A DNA stretch of 64,000 nt from Nibribacter ruber (GTDB lineage: Bacteria > Bacteroidota > Bacteroidia > Cytophagales > Hymenobacteraceae), in contig NZ_CP047897.1 of NCBI RefSeq assembly GCF_009913235.1, forward strand, positions 1,507,501 through 1,571,500, in the 5' to 3' direction. Numbering within the stretch: position 1 is the first letter of the stretch; each line of letters begins with the position of its first letter. A program made the translations under genes and the position numbers. The notes below the pieces were generated by a model. It was not told the DNA's origin, searched no databases, and saw only the letters and a program-made list of their open reading frames with translations. Below are positions 1 through 8,456 of the stretch, one piece after another.

Positions 1-23
1 GAACCCCTCGCTGGAAGGGAGTG

Positions 24-54
24 CAAAGATAGGCGGATTTCTCGAGCAGGCAAG
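24..54 (-). promoter_or_regulatory. Leftward promoter at window edge
   Basis: On the minus strand the sequence reads CTTG, 19 nt, TATCTTTG. This matches the Bacteroidota housekeeping promoter (TTTG at -33, 19-21 nt, TAnnTTTG at -7) except for the first base. Transcription would start near position 18 and run off the left edge, so the gene it serves is not in this window. Confidence 0.5.
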
Positions 55-173
55 GGCCCTTGTAAAGAAAAGTGGCAGATAAACCGCCCATGTTCTGCTA
101 ACTCGTCTCATTATCAGGGGAATTAGTTTTGACAATTCCTTTGCCCTAATCCCTCCTTATCTTTAGCTGTAAC

Positions 174-211
174 CGTTTTTGGCCTGTTTTCTGGAAAAGA
201 GACCAAAAACG
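174..211. repeat. 38-bp palindromic repeat, copy 1
   Basis: Outer arms CGTTTTTGGC-type and CCAAAAACG surround an inner TTTTC/GAAAA stem. Flanking bases extend the pairing to ACCG/CGGT (172-213). The right end merges directly into the TACT microsatellite. The family is described in the findings. Confidence 0.9.
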
Positions 212-212
212 G

Positions 213-387
<175 letters not shown>

Positions 388-420
388 GCAGAAGGATTAC
401 AATGGAGCTCATGGGACTTC

Positions 421-472
421 TCCCCTCTTTGTCATCCTTAAAGGATATCGGCGGCGAGCTAGACAGGCTTAA
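421..472 (+). repeat. GTCATCCTGAAAGGAT-type interspersed repeat, copy A
   Basis: The segment contains TCCCCTCTTTGTCATCC, AAAGGAT and GGCGGCGAGCT. It matches segments at 10781-10839 (same strand) and 17626-17680 (opposite strand). All three lie in noncoding DNA close to a 38-bp palindrome. Confidence 0.6.
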
Positions 473-742
473 GCATTAGAGCAAACAGCTTCTGTGTGCT
501 CATTATGAATCGTTATTTACATTAACATTCCTTTTCTCAGCTTTTACCACTATAGGCTACTTGCGAAATGCAATAGGGATTTGTCCAGAAAGTGAACGAG
601 GAAAGCAAAGAGGCAAAGAGAAGTTCTGCTTAAGCTATGAACAATCGAATGAAGTAGAAAAGCATATACAAACCACCTAGAAAGCAAAAAGGCGTTTAGC
701 AATTACTTACCTCGCGCCCCTTCAATTCAATATCCAATTAGT
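473..742. other. Noncoding stretch, nothing recognised
   Basis: With the repeats on either side this belongs to a gene-free first kilobase. I see no plausible coding frame, tRNA or hairpin here. The sequence is AT-rich and lacks a convincing start codon followed by normal codon use. Confidence 0.5.
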
Positions 743-780
743 CGTTTTTAGCCTCTTTTCCAGAAAACGGGCTAAAAACG
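743..780. repeat. 38-bp palindromic repeat, copy 2
   Basis: The arms carry a compensated change: TAGC on the left and GCTA on the right, instead of TGGC/GCCA. Flanks AGT/ACT pair as well, extending the palindrome to 740-783. It lies in the gene-free first kilobase. Confidence 0.9.
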
Positions 781-932
781 ACTGCTAAGGCCAATCCCTT
801 TTCATGGTCAGCTTTATAAGCCGATTCTTCCAGAGTGATAAATTGAGGACGAGCCATCACACTAAATCAAGACTTGAAGTAATAAAGGTTTATGTTCTTC
901 CTCTATATCTAATGTAGGAAGGTGAACCAACT

Positions 933-984
933 CTATATAAAGAGAGCGGCCACCTTTAAGAAGGTGGCCGCTCTCTTTATATAG
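933..984. terminator. Terminator downstream of purA, 24-bp perfect stem
   Basis: Left arm 933-956 and right arm 961-984 pair perfectly around a 4-nt loop. The GC-rich core GCGGCCACC is flanked by an A/T tract on each side, so the hairpin can act in both directions. It ends 14 bp past the purA stop codon. Confidence 0.85.
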
Positions 985-998
985 TATGTGTAATGCGT

Positions 999-2267
999 TT
1001 ACTTTAATAAGGTACTCTTTCTATCTGGTCCTACACTAATGATAGTAACTGGCACTTCTAATTGTTCTTCAAGATAGGCTACGTATTCCAGCACAGCTTT
1101 AGGGAGGGCGTTGTAAGATTCATACGTTCTCAACTCTTCCTTCCATCCTTTGAATGACACATATACAGGAGTGATGGAGGTCTTATCTAAATCATGCGGA
1201 ATCTGGTCTGTGATGGTACCGTCTGATAATTGATAATGGGTGCAGACTTTAATCTCATCAAACTCATCCAGTACATCAGCCTTCATCATGTTGAGTTGGG
1301 TTACGCCGTTAAGCATGATGGCGTATTTCAAGGTAGGCAGGTCAATCCAACCGCAACGTCTAGGACGCCCGGTAGTGGAGCCGAATTCTCTGCCAGCCTG
1401 CCGAATCTGTTCTCCTACTTCATCCAGCAACTCGGTAGGGAAAGGACCGCTGCCTACGCGCGTGCAATACGCTTTGAAGATGCCATACACTTCGCCAATG
1501 TTTCTAGGCGCTACTCCTAGGCCAGTACAGGCCCCGGCCACCAAAGTATTAGAAGAGGTCACGTAAGGGTAGGTACCGAAGTCAATATCCAGCAATGATC
1601 CCTGCGCCCCTTCTGCCAGCACCTTTTTGCCGTCTTTTAATGCCTGGTTGATCATATACTCAGAATCTACCAGGGTAAACTGCTTCATGAAGGCCACCGC
1701 CTGGAAGAACTCCTGCTCCACTCCTTCAATGTCCAGTGACTTTTGGTAGAAAGAAGCTATTTTCTCATGGCGGGCGACAGTGGCTCTGTATCTGCTTTCA
1801 AAATCATCTGACAGGATATCTCCTACGCGAAGGCCACTTCTGCCAATCTTGTCTTGATAGGTTGGCCCAATCCCTTTTTGCGTAGATCCAATCTTAGACG
1901 TGCCCAGCGCTTCTTCAGAGATTCTGTCCAAGCTCTTGTGCGAAGGAAGAATCAGTTGTGCCTTTTTAGAGATGTACAGGTTTTGGGTAGCGTCTACGCC
2001 GCGGGCAGTGAGTTTCTCTACCTCGGTTCTGAACACAATTGGATCCAGAACCACGCCGTTGCCTATGATATTGGTGATGTGCGCGTGGAAGATGCCAGAA
2101 GGAATCTGATGCAAAACGTGCTTGGTGCCTTCAAACTCCAGGGTATGCCCAGCATTGGGACCACCCTGAAAACGGGCTACTACATCATATTGAGGTGCTA
2201 AGACGTCAACAATCTTACCTTTTCCTTCATCGCCCCACTGGAGGCCTACTAGAATATCAACTGGCAT
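999..2267 (-). CDS. purA: Adenylosuccinate synthetase
   Basis: PurA joins IMP and aspartate using GTP to make adenylosuccinate, the first committed step from IMP to AMP in the cytoplasm. The 422-residue length is normal. The N-terminal GDEGKGK loop (about residues 12-18) binds GTP and IMP. Further family signatures are STQKGIGP, AEGAQG near the middle and TTGRPRRCGW in the C-terminal third. The start codon follows the stop of the upstream STAS gene with no gap, so the two are probably cotranscribed and translationally coupled. A strong bidirectional terminator follows the gene. Family identity is certain. Confidence 0.98.
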   Translation of the reverse strand: MPVDILVGLQWGDEGKGKIVDVLAPQYDVVARFQGGPNAGHTLEFEGTKHVLHQIPSGIFHAHITNIIGNGVVLDPIVFRTEVEKLTARGVDATQNLYISKKAQLILPSHKSLDRISEEALGTSKIGSTQKGIGPTYQDKIGRSGLRVGDILSDDFESRYRATVARHEKIASFYQKSLDIEGVEQEFFQAVAFMKQFTLVDSEYMINQALKDGKKVLAEGAQGSLLDIDFGTYPYVTSSNTLVAGACTGLGVAPRNIGEVYGIFKAYCTRVGSGPFPTELLDEVGEQIRQAGREFGSTTGRPRRCGWIDLPTLKYAIMLNGVTQLNMMKADVLDEFDEIKVCTHYQLSDGTITDQIPHDLDKTSITPVYVSFKGWKEELRTYESYNALPKAVLEYVAYLEEQLEVPVTIISVGPDRKSTLLK

Positions 2268-2615
2268 TTAGTTTGATGCTTTAAGAAGCTGAAGGGCGTT
2301 CGCCTCATCTTCAGCAATGGTGAATATAGCGTTAAGCTTGGTGATGATTAATAGTTTACGAATGTGCTCAGACGGGTTGATCAATACCAACTCGCCGCCC
2401 CGGTTACGGAACTTGGTGAGCAGGGAGACCAATACGCCAATACCGCTACTGTTAATAAAGCGCACGTTGGACAAGTCCACGGCAGAAAGCAGCAAGGCGT
2501 CATCAATGGTGGTATTGGCAATGTCCATGAGGCGTTGGGTGTCTGGTCCCCCAATCAAATCCCCTTCCAGCTGGATCACCAGCACATCATCCTTTAAGGC
2601 GTGTTCAATTTTCAT
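2268..2615 (-). CDS. STAS-domain anti-sigma factor antagonist
   Basis: This 115-residue protein is a single STAS domain of the SpoIIAA/RsbV type. Such proteins bind an anti-sigma factor or partner kinase and are switched by phosphorylation of a conserved serine. The motif [16 protein letters not shown] (about residues 47-62) contains the candidate serine. No anti-sigma factor or PP2C phosphatase gene is nearby, so the partner is unknown. The gene overlaps the upstream Fur-family gene by 4 bp (ATGA) and abuts purA directly. The fold is clear; the pathway is inference. Confidence 0.9.
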   Translation of the reverse strand: MKIEHALKDDVLVIQLEGDLIGGPDTQRLMDIANTTIDDALLLSAVDLSNVRFINSSGIGVLVSLLTKFRNRGGELVLINPSEHIRKLLIITKLNAIFTIAEDEANALQLLKASN

Positions 2616-3082
2616 TGCGTAGGCGCATTTAGTTTTGCCTGACAGTCGCCGCAGATACCATACAGGTTGAGGGAATGGTGCAGGATGTTGAAATTAAGCA
2701 GCTCCCCAACCATGGTCTGAATGTTGTGTACCCGCGGGTCACAGAACTCAACCACTTTATGGCAATCCGTGCAAATGACATGGTCATGTTGCCGACGGCC
2801 GTACGACTTCTCATACTGGGCCAGGTTACGGCCAAACTGGTGTTTACTTACCAGGTCATTCTCTACCAGCAGGTCCAGGGTATTATACACCGTGGCCCGG
2901 CTTACCTGGTAGTTCTTGTTTTTCATGCTGATGTAGAGAGACTCCACATCAAAATGCCCGTTGCGGGAATAAATCTCTTCTAAGATAGCATATCGCTCCG
3001 GGGTCTTTCTAAGACCTTTGCTCTCCAGGTAGGCGGTAAAGATTTTTTTTACCTCCAAAAATTTCGCTTCATCTAACGCCAT
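2612..3082 (-). CDS. Fur-family transcriptional repressor
   Basis: This is a metal-responsive winged-helix regulator of the Fur/PerR/Zur family. With the start at MALDEAKF it has 156 residues, normal for the family. The DNA-binding domain includes [15 protein letters not shown] and the recognition segment [13 protein letters not shown]. The dimerisation domain has HDHVICTDC and a C-terminal CGDC, the two cysteine pairs of a structural zinc site. In-frame ATGs at 3097 and 3160 give longer forms. A TATGTTTG box at 3091-3098 favours a downstream start. Whether it senses iron, zinc or peroxide cannot be told from the sequence. It heads an operon with the STAS gene and purA. Confidence 0.9.
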   Translation of the reverse strand: MALDEAKFLEVKKIFTAYLESKGLRKTPERYAILEEIYSRNGHFDVESLYISMKNKNYQVSRATVYNTLDLLVENDLVSKHQFGRNLAQYEKSYGRRQHDHVICTDCHKVVEFCDPRVHNIQTMVGELLNFNILHHSLNLYGICGDCQAKLNAPTQ

Positions 3083-3225
3083 AGCTACTGCAAACATACT
3101 ATATAATATGGAATGGTGGGTAGTCCTATCACAAAGGATTCTTGCTCTACCCCTGTCCACTAAGTACTAATAAGTATTTTGAGAGAGAAAATGTTTCCTA
3201 ATGCCACAAAACATATAGTAAATGA

Positions 3226-3233
3226 TATATTTG
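3226..3233 (+). promoter_or_regulatory. -7 box (TATATTTG) of outer-membrane protein gene
   Basis: This is an exact TAnnTTTG match 46 bp upstream of the ATG at 3280. No good TTTG lies 19-21 bp upstream, so the call rests on the -7 element alone. Confidence 0.45.
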
Positions 3234-3279
3234 CACTTTGTTAATTAAAAATATCAATACAACACTACTAATTCCCTTT

Positions 3280-4026
3280 ATGAAAAGAATTACTTTGATC
3301 CAAAAGATGTGGTCGCCTGTAGCCCTTGGTCTGGTGGCCTTGGTTTCTGTGAATGCACAAGCCGGCACTACTGAAGGCACCGCCCCCAAAGACGCTCCTA
3401 AGACTGAGACTATTCTACTGGCCTCTAACGCTACTGCTGCCAAGGCTCCTGGTTTAACCCTTACTTATAGAGAGGCAACTTCTTCCTATAAGCCCTTTTC
3501 TGCCAAACGCGCTCCACAGGCAGCGGTTACTGCCGGCGTAGGTGAATTGAAAATTGGGTACGTAGTTGCCATGAAAGGCTCAAAACCAAACGGCATGTTT
3601 GGCCCTATTTCCGCTACTTTTGACAAAGCCCTTAACGTGGAGCTGGGACCTGGTGTGATCAGCGCCGGTGCCGGACTAAGCTTTGCCAATTGGAGTGATG
3701 ATGAATATGAAATTGAATCTAGCCTAACCACGATTGTTATCTCTCCAAGAGCTACCTATCACTTGGACTTGCTACAGAATGACAATCTTGACCTATATGG
3801 CGGTCTGGCCTTTAACTTTGCCATTGCCAACTATTCAGCAGAATATACCGGCAATGATCCAGACGTTAAAAAGTATTTCCAAGACGTTGACGAAAGCGAC
3901 ACTGACTCAGAACTGGCCCTCTTGGCTGGTGCCACCTATTACTTCACTGAGAAGTTTGGCGGTTTCTTAGAAGTGTCTACAGGCGACTGGAACAGAGCTT
4001 CTCTGGGTGTTGCCATCAAATTCTAA
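3280..4026 (+). CDS. Outer-membrane beta-barrel protein, function unknown
   Basis: The 248-residue protein starts at MKRITLIQKMW, which gives a signal peptide ending near VNAQAG. An in-frame upstream ATG at 3238 would put extra residues before the signal peptide and is rejected. After a low-complexity linker the sequence alternates hydrophobic and polar residues (VELGPGVISAGAGLSF, LDLYGGLAFNFAIANY). It ends LGVAIKF, with the C-terminal aromatic residue typical of OMP_b-brl barrels. An acidic stretch (DVDESDTDSE) is probably a loop. The gene is a single unit with its own terminator and converges on rel. Confidence 0.7.
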   Translation: MKRITLIQKMWSPVALGLVALVSVNAQAGTTEGTAPKDAPKTETILLASNATAAKAPGLTLTYREATSSYKPFSAKRAPQAAVTAGVGELKIGYVVAMKGSKPNGMFGPISATFDKALNVELGPGVISAGAGLSFANWSDDEYEIESSLTTIVISPRATYHLDLLQNDNLDLYGGLAFNFAIANYSAEYTGNDPDVKKYFQDVDESDTDSELALLAGATYYFTEKFGGFLEVSTGDWNRASLGVAIKF

Positions 4027-4037
4027 GCATAGCTCAT

Positions 4038-4086
4038 TATAAAATAAAGAGGCCGGCTCAAATTGAGCCGGCCTCTTTATTTTATA
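4038..4086. terminator. Bidirectional terminator, 24-bp perfect arms
   Basis: Arms 4038-4061 and 4063-4086 are perfectly complementary about one central base. The core GAGGCCGGCTC is bordered by A-rich and T-rich tracts. It lies between the convergent outer-membrane protein gene and rel and can serve both. Confidence 0.85.
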
Positions 4087-4093
4087 GGATAGT

Positions 4094-4131
4094 CGTTTTT
4101 AGCCTAATTTCTGGAAAACTGCCCAAAAACG
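4094..4131. repeat. 38-bp palindromic repeat, copy 3
   Basis: The left arm is CGTTTTTAGC and the right arm CCCAAAAACG, with inner stem TTTC/GAAA. It lies between the terminator at 4038-4086 and the stop codon of rel. Confidence 0.85.
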
Positions 4132-4146
4132 CTTCAGTTGCCTTTT

Positions 4147-6351
4147 CTAGGTGTCAAAGCGGTCTACGCTCAGCACTCCGTTCACTCTTGACAAGCGTTG
4201 AATCATCTTTTCCAAGTGGGAGGTGTCATTCACGAACACCATCAAGTGGCCCTCAAACACGCCGTCATTAGAGTCAATGGTGATGGAGCGCATGTTCACC
4301 TTCAGGGAGTTGGAGATGATCTTGGTCACGTCATTCACCAAACCAACCCTATCAGTTCCCTTAATCCTGATACCCGCCAGGAAGGACAGTTCCTGCTGCT
4401 CGGTCCATTTGGCTTTGACAATACGGTGCCCATAGTTAGACATCAGCTCCACCGCCTTGGGGCAGGTGGTTCTGTGAATGGTAATGCCCTGGTCTAAGGT
4501 CTGGAAACCAAACACGTCATCTCCCGGAATGGGATTGCAGCAAGTGGCCAGCGTATAGTCAATGCGGTCCGTGTCTCCGCCTATTACTAGCAGGTTGGCG
4601 TTCACTCCTCTAATCTTCTGCACTTCCTTGTCAAAAGAGGAGTTTTCCAGAATAGAAGCCGGTCTGTAGTTCTCGCTTCTAGGGTTGAAGATATGCTCTT
4701 TCACCTCCTTGAGGTCTAGCATGTCAATGGCCACTCTATAATAAAGGTCCTGCAAGGTAGAGGCGTTGAAGTAGGCCGCCAGTCTGTTCAGATTGGCGGG
4801 GGTAGCCTCCACTCCTATCTGTTGCAGGCGTTCTTCCAGCTTGGCTCTTCCTTCTTCAGACTTGCCTTTTCTTTCTTCGCGCAGGAATTCTTTGATCTTG
4901 GCGCGGGCCTTGGAAGTGGTTACAAACTTGAGCCATTCGTCTGTGGGCTTTTGCTTCTGCGAAGTAAGAATCTCTACCTGATCGCCGTTGTGCAGCCTAA
5001 AACTGAGCGGCACCAATTTCTGGTTTACTTTGGCGCCCAGGCACTGGTAGCCTATCTGGGTATGTATCTCAAAGGCAAAGTCTAAGGCGGTGGCTCGGTC
5101 TGGCAGAATAATCAACTCGCCCTTGGGTGTAAACACAAACACCTCCTCCACAAACAGGTTGGTCCTGAACTCATCCAGGAACTCCAGCGCATTGGAATTG
5201 GTCACCTCCAGCATGTCCCGCACTTTGTTAATCCAGTTGTCTAGGCCAGATTCTGCGGCCGAGGGGCTGCCGGTTTTATATTTCCAGTGGGCGGCATAAC
5301 CACGCTCGGCTATGTCATCCATGCGCTTGGTGCGTATCTGTACTTCTACCCACTGCCCGGCCTTGCTCATGACGGTGGTGTGCAACGCTTCATACCCATT
5401 GGCTTTGGGCGTGCTGATCCAATCGCGCAGGCGGTCTGGGTTAGGTTGGTAAAAGTCTGTGATGATGGAGTACACGCGCCAACAAGCAGGCTTCTCATTC
5501 TCATACGGCACGTTCAAGATGATCCGGATGGCGAAGAGGTCATAAATCTCCTCAAAGGTCACATTTTGCTTCTTCATCTTCTTCAAGATGGAGTAGATGG
5601 ACTTGGGCCGACCTTTTACCTCAAAATCTGTGAAACCCTGACGGCGCAGTTCTTCTTCAATGGGATTGATGAAGTCATAGATAAACTTGCTGCGGGCAGT
5701 CTTGGTCTGGCGTATCTTGTTGGAGATGAACTTGTACGTCTCAGTGTCAGTGTACTTGAGATGCAGGTCTTCCAGTTCAGACTTAATGGCATACAAGCCC
5801 AGGCGGTGCGCAAGAGGTGCGTACAGGTACATGGTCTCAGAGGCAATCTTCAACTGTTTGTCCCGGGCCATGCTACCCAGCGTCCGCATGTTATGCAGGC
5901 GGTCGGCTAGTTTGATTAGAATCACGCGCACATCATCAGAGAGCGTGAGCAGCATCTTCCGGAAGTTCTCTGCCTGCTGAGACGTACCGTACTCAAAGGT
6001 GCCGGAGATCTTGGTCAGGCCTTCAATGATGCGCGCCACTTTAGGCCCAAACTCCCGCTCAATGTCATGGATTTCCATGTCGGTGTCCTCTACCACGTCA
6101 TGCAACAGCGCCGCAATGATAGAAGTAGTACCCAGGCCAATTTCTTCTACGGCAATCTGCGCCACCGCCAAAGGGTGCAGAATATACGGCTCGCCAGATT
6201 TGCGGCGCATGTCTTTGTGCGCCTCCAGAGAGGTGTTAAAGGCCTTCTTTATAATCTTGGCGTCATTGTCTTTTAGAAAAGGCTTGGCATGACGAAGCAG
6301 TTTCCGATAGTGCCGCAGTATTTCTTTCCGTTCAGCTTCGTGGTCAATCAT
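4147..6351 (-). CDS. rel: Bifunctional (p)ppGpp synthetase/hydrolase, RelA/SpoT family
   Basis: This 734-residue enzyme makes and degrades the stringent-response alarmone (p)ppGpp. The N-terminal HD hydrolase domain has LLHDVVEDTD (about residues 84-93), and the intact motif predicts hydrolase activity. The synthetase domain follows (GRPKSIYSILKKM, NGYEALHTTV). Next come a TGS domain (VFVFTPKGELIILP), the zinc-finger/helical segment with CCNPIPGDDVFGF, and a C-terminal ACT domain. This is the full long-form layout. The gene stands alone, with a palindromic repeat past its 3' end. Family assignment is certain; the rel symbol is preferred because both activities look intact. Confidence 0.97.
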   Translation of the reverse strand: MIDHEAERKEILRHYRKLLRHAKPFLKDNDAKIIKKAFNTSLEAHKDMRRKSGEPYILHPLAVAQIAVEEIGLGTTSIIAALLHDVVEDTDMEIHDIEREFGPKVARIIEGLTKISGTFEYGTSQQAENFRKMLLTLSDDVRVILIKLADRLHNMRTLGSMARDKQLKIASETMYLYAPLAHRLGLYAIKSELEDLHLKYTDTETYKFISNKIRQTKTARSKFIYDFINPIEEELRRQGFTDFEVKGRPKSIYSILKKMKKQNVTFEEIYDLFAIRIILNVPYENEKPACWRVYSIITDFYQPNPDRLRDWISTPKANGYEALHTTVMSKAGQWVEVQIRTKRMDDIAERGYAAHWKYKTGSPSAAESGLDNWINKVRDMLEVTNSNALEFLDEFRTNLFVEEVFVFTPKGELIILPDRATALDFAFEIHTQIGYQCLGAKVNQKLVPLSFRLHNGDQVEILTSQKQKPTDEWLKFVTTSKARAKIKEFLREERKGKSEEGRAKLEERLQQIGVEATPANLNRLAAYFNASTLQDLYYRVAIDMLDLKEVKEHIFNPRSENYRPASILENSSFDKEVQKIRGVNANLLVIGGDTDRIDYTLATCCNPIPGDDVFGFQTLDQGITIHRTTCPKAVELMSNYGHRIVKAKWTEQQELSFLAGIRIKGTDRVGLVNDVTKIISNSLKVNMRSITIDSNDGVFEGHLMVFVNDTSHLEKMIQRLSRVNGVLSVDRFDT

Positions 6352-6442
6352 AGTGTATGTGTATCAGAATACGCCCAAAAGGTACGTTGGAAAGGCCGTT
6401 CTGACATTATTTTAAAAATTTTAACAAAAAAAGCGAATCGCT

Positions 6443-6475
6443 CTTGCATATACAAAACAGTTGTTGCTACATTTG
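6443..6475 (+). promoter_or_regulatory. Promoter of tRNA-Leu
   Basis: The sequence reads CTTG, 21 nt, TACATTTG, a near-consensus Bacteroidota promoter. Transcription should begin near 6482, about 25 nt before the mature tRNA end. Confidence 0.6.
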
Positions 6476-6505
6476 CATCACAATTACGGAACACCAACAC
6501 ATAAT

Positions 6506-6587
6506 GCGGATGTGGCGAAATTGGTAGACGCACTAGACTTAGGATCTAGCGCTGCGAGGCATGGGGGTTCGAGTCCCTCCATCCGCA
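6506..6587 (+). tRNA. tRNA-Leu (anticodon UAG)
   Basis: The acceptor stem GCGGATG (6506-6512) pairs with CATCCGC (6580-6586). The anticodon stem CTAGA/TCTAG encloses the loop CTTAGGA, giving anticodon UAG, which reads CUN leucine codons. The T arm contains GGTTCGAGTCC. CCA is not encoded after the discriminator A, so it must be added after transcription. A promoter lies 5' and a terminator 3'. Confidence 0.95.
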
Positions 6588-6592
6588 CTAGA

Positions 6593-6633
6593 AAAACCCT
6601 CAATCCCAACCGGGGTTGAGGGTTTTCTTCTTT
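6593..6633 (+). terminator. Terminator after tRNA-Leu
   Basis: AAAACCCTCAA (6593-6603) pairs with TTGAGGGTTTT (6616-6626), followed by a pyrimidine/T tract. Confidence 0.75.
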
Positions 6634-6664
6634 TAACACTGTACGTACCTAAATAATTACAGCC

Positions 6665-7990
6665 TTGAATATCACGTTAAATCAAACCGACGGCAACAAC
6701 GCCAGCCTGAAAGTAAGCCTGCAAGAAGCAGACTATGCTGCCAAAGTAGACGAGCAAATCAAAGAATACAGCAAGAAAGCCAACATCAAAGGCTTCCGCC
6801 CGGGCAAGGTTCCAGCTGGTTTGATCCGTAAAATGTACGGCAAAGGCATCTTAGTAGAGTCTATCAACCAGTTGTTGCACGAGTCTGTGAACAACTACAT
6901 CAAAGAAAACAAACTGCGCATCTTGGGTGAGCCCCTTCCAGAGCGTCAGGACGAAAACGCCATTGACTGGGACACCCAGAAGGAGTTTGAGTTCAGCTAC
7001 GCGGTAGGTTTACTGCCTGAGTTTGAATTGCCATTGGACAAGGTGTCTGTAGAGAAATACAACATTGAGGTAGACCAAACTACCGTTGATGAGGCGTATG
7101 AGCAGATGCAGAAGCAGTTCGGCAAAACCACTAACCCAGAAGTATCTGAAGCCAATGATTACCTGTACGGTGATTTGAAGCAGATAGAAGGTGAGTTTGA
7201 GACTAAGACGTTGCTTCCTTTAAACAAGGTAGTGGCCGGTGCTGACCAATTTGTAGGCGTGAAACCAGGTGACACCATCACGTTTGACATAAGAGAAGCC
7301 TTTGGCGATGACGCCGCTTTGGCCCACGTAACCGGCTTGAGCAAAGACGTTACCAAAGACCTGAACGGCCAGTTCACGTTCACGGTAGAGAAAATCAACC
7401 GCACCGAGAATGCCGACATGGACCAGGAGTTCTTTGACAAAATCTTCGGGAAGGACAATGTGACGTCTCAAGAAGAATTTGACGCCAAAGTACGCGAGGT
7501 CATCAAAGACAACTATGACCGTGAGGCTGAGAACGTATTAGACCGCACGGTGATTGATCAATTGGTAGATAGCGCTTCTATTGACGTGCCGCAGGAATTC
7601 TTCAAGCGTTGGTTGACCGTGACTAATGAAGGCAAAATCACGCCAGAGCAGATTGACGAGTTCTATGACCAGTACTTGAAAGAGTTGAAGTGGTCTATGA
7701 TCCGTAACAAAGTGGTAGAAGACAATGACATTACAGTAAGCAACGAGGATGTAGTGGACAGCGCCCGTCAGAAGATGATGGCCCAGTTCAACATGCCAGA
7801 AGTTCCTGCTGAGATGGAAGAGACGTTCAACAACTTCCTGGACAACCACTTGAAGCAAAACAACGGCCGTAACTTTGTGAATGAGTACGAGGCCCTGGTT
7901 GCTGAGAAGGTATTGGCCTTTGTGAAAGAGAAAATCAAAGTAACGGAGAAAACCGTTTCTGCTGAGGAGTTCCGCAACCTGGTTGCCTAG
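6665..7990 (+). CDS. tig: Trigger factor
   Basis: This is a ribosome-associated chaperone that binds nascent chains at the exit tunnel and has a peptidyl-prolyl isomerase domain. The 441 residues include the ribosome-binding signature IKGFRPGKVPAGLIRKMYG (about residues 41-59). A divergent FKBP-like middle domain and a long helical C-terminal chaperone domain follow. The start is TTG at 6665: MNITLNQTD fits the family N-terminus and no suitable ATG exists nearby. The gene precedes clpP and clpX, a common arrangement that links folding and proteolysis. A terminator separates it from clpP. Confidence 0.95.
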   Translation: MNITLNQTDGNNASLKVSLQEADYAAKVDEQIKEYSKKANIKGFRPGKVPAGLIRKMYGKGILVESINQLLHESVNNYIKENKLRILGEPLPERQDENAIDWDTQKEFEFSYAVGLLPEFELPLDKVSVEKYNIEVDQTTVDEAYEQMQKQFGKTTNPEVSEANDYLYGDLKQIEGEFETKTLLPLNKVVAGADQFVGVKPGDTITFDIREAFGDDAALAHVTGLSKDVTKDLNGQFTFTVEKINRTENADMDQEFFDKIFGKDNVTSQEEFDAKVREVIKDNYDREAENVLDRTVIDQLVDSASIDVPQEFFKRWLTVTNEGKITPEQIDEFYDQYLKELKWSMIRNKVVEDNDITVSNEDVVDSARQKMMAQFNMPEVPAEMEETFNNFLDNHLKQNNGRNFVNEYEALVAEKVLAFVKEKIKVTEKTVSAEEFRNLVA

Positions 7991-8010
7991 TCTCTTTAGA
8001 CCTTATTTAT

Positions 8011-8049
8011 AGAAAAGTCCTTACCACTTGGTGAGGACTTTTCTGTTTT
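8011..8049 (+). terminator. Terminator after tig
   Basis: AAAAGTCCTTACCA pairs with TGGTGAGGACTTTT (one G-T pair), followed by CTGTTTTA. It lies 20 bp beyond the tig stop codon. Confidence 0.8.
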
Positions 8050-8110
8050 ATAAATTTTGTTTAAAGCTCAAGATTACCACAAAATGAGGAACAGTAAGCC
8101 AATTATCTCC

Positions 8111-8232
8111 ACTCGCTCGCCTCTGGCGAGTGTGGGTTACGCACGGCGTCCCGCCGATTCTAGACCTATCCTTGCTGAGTCTGTAGCGGCCAGAGGCCGC
8201 CGGTAACCCACACTCGCCAGAGGCGAGCGAGT
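8111..8232. repeat. 122-bp nested-hairpin element with 30-bp perfect inverted ends
   Basis: Terminal arms 8111-8140 and 8203-8232 are perfect 30-bp inverted repeats. Each arm contains its own small hairpin (CTCGCC, 3 nt, GGCGAG). Between them lie CGGCG-tcc-CGCCG (8144-8156) and GCGGCC-aga-GGCCGC (8186-8200). The GC-rich, nested structure resembles a REP/BIME or MITE unit and differs in composition from its AT-rich surroundings. No transposase gene is present. The mobile nature is inference. Confidence 0.75.
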
Positions 8233-8338
8233 GAGAGGTCAACAAGCATACTACGCATTATGTATTTACACATCCTGCTACTTGATACTCACTACCTGAT
8301 ACAACCTCCCGCCATAATGGCAGGAAAAAGTTAAGAAT

Positions 8339-8376
8339 CGTTTTTGGCCTGATTTCTGAAAAAGAAGCTAAAAACG
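8339..8376. repeat. 38-bp palindromic repeat, copy 4
   Basis: The left arm is CGTTTTTGGC; the right arm CTAAAAACG has an uncompensated change. It lies upstream of clpP. Confidence 0.85.
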
Positions 8377-8456
8377 GGCAGTCTGCACTTTCTTATTGGC
8401 AGATGCTTGTAACCTCACTCCTTCTTTTTAAGTTAAGGCCTTTAAATAGAACCTGT

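Larger units (their letters stand above)
8050..8402. other. Noncoding region between tig and clpP
   Basis: This 350-bp gap holds a 122-bp nested-hairpin element (8111-8232) and palindromic copy 4 (8339-8376). I see no coding frame with a credible start and no RNA gene. The clpP promoter should lie here, but I found no exact TAnnTTTG box at the right distance. Confidence 0.6.
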
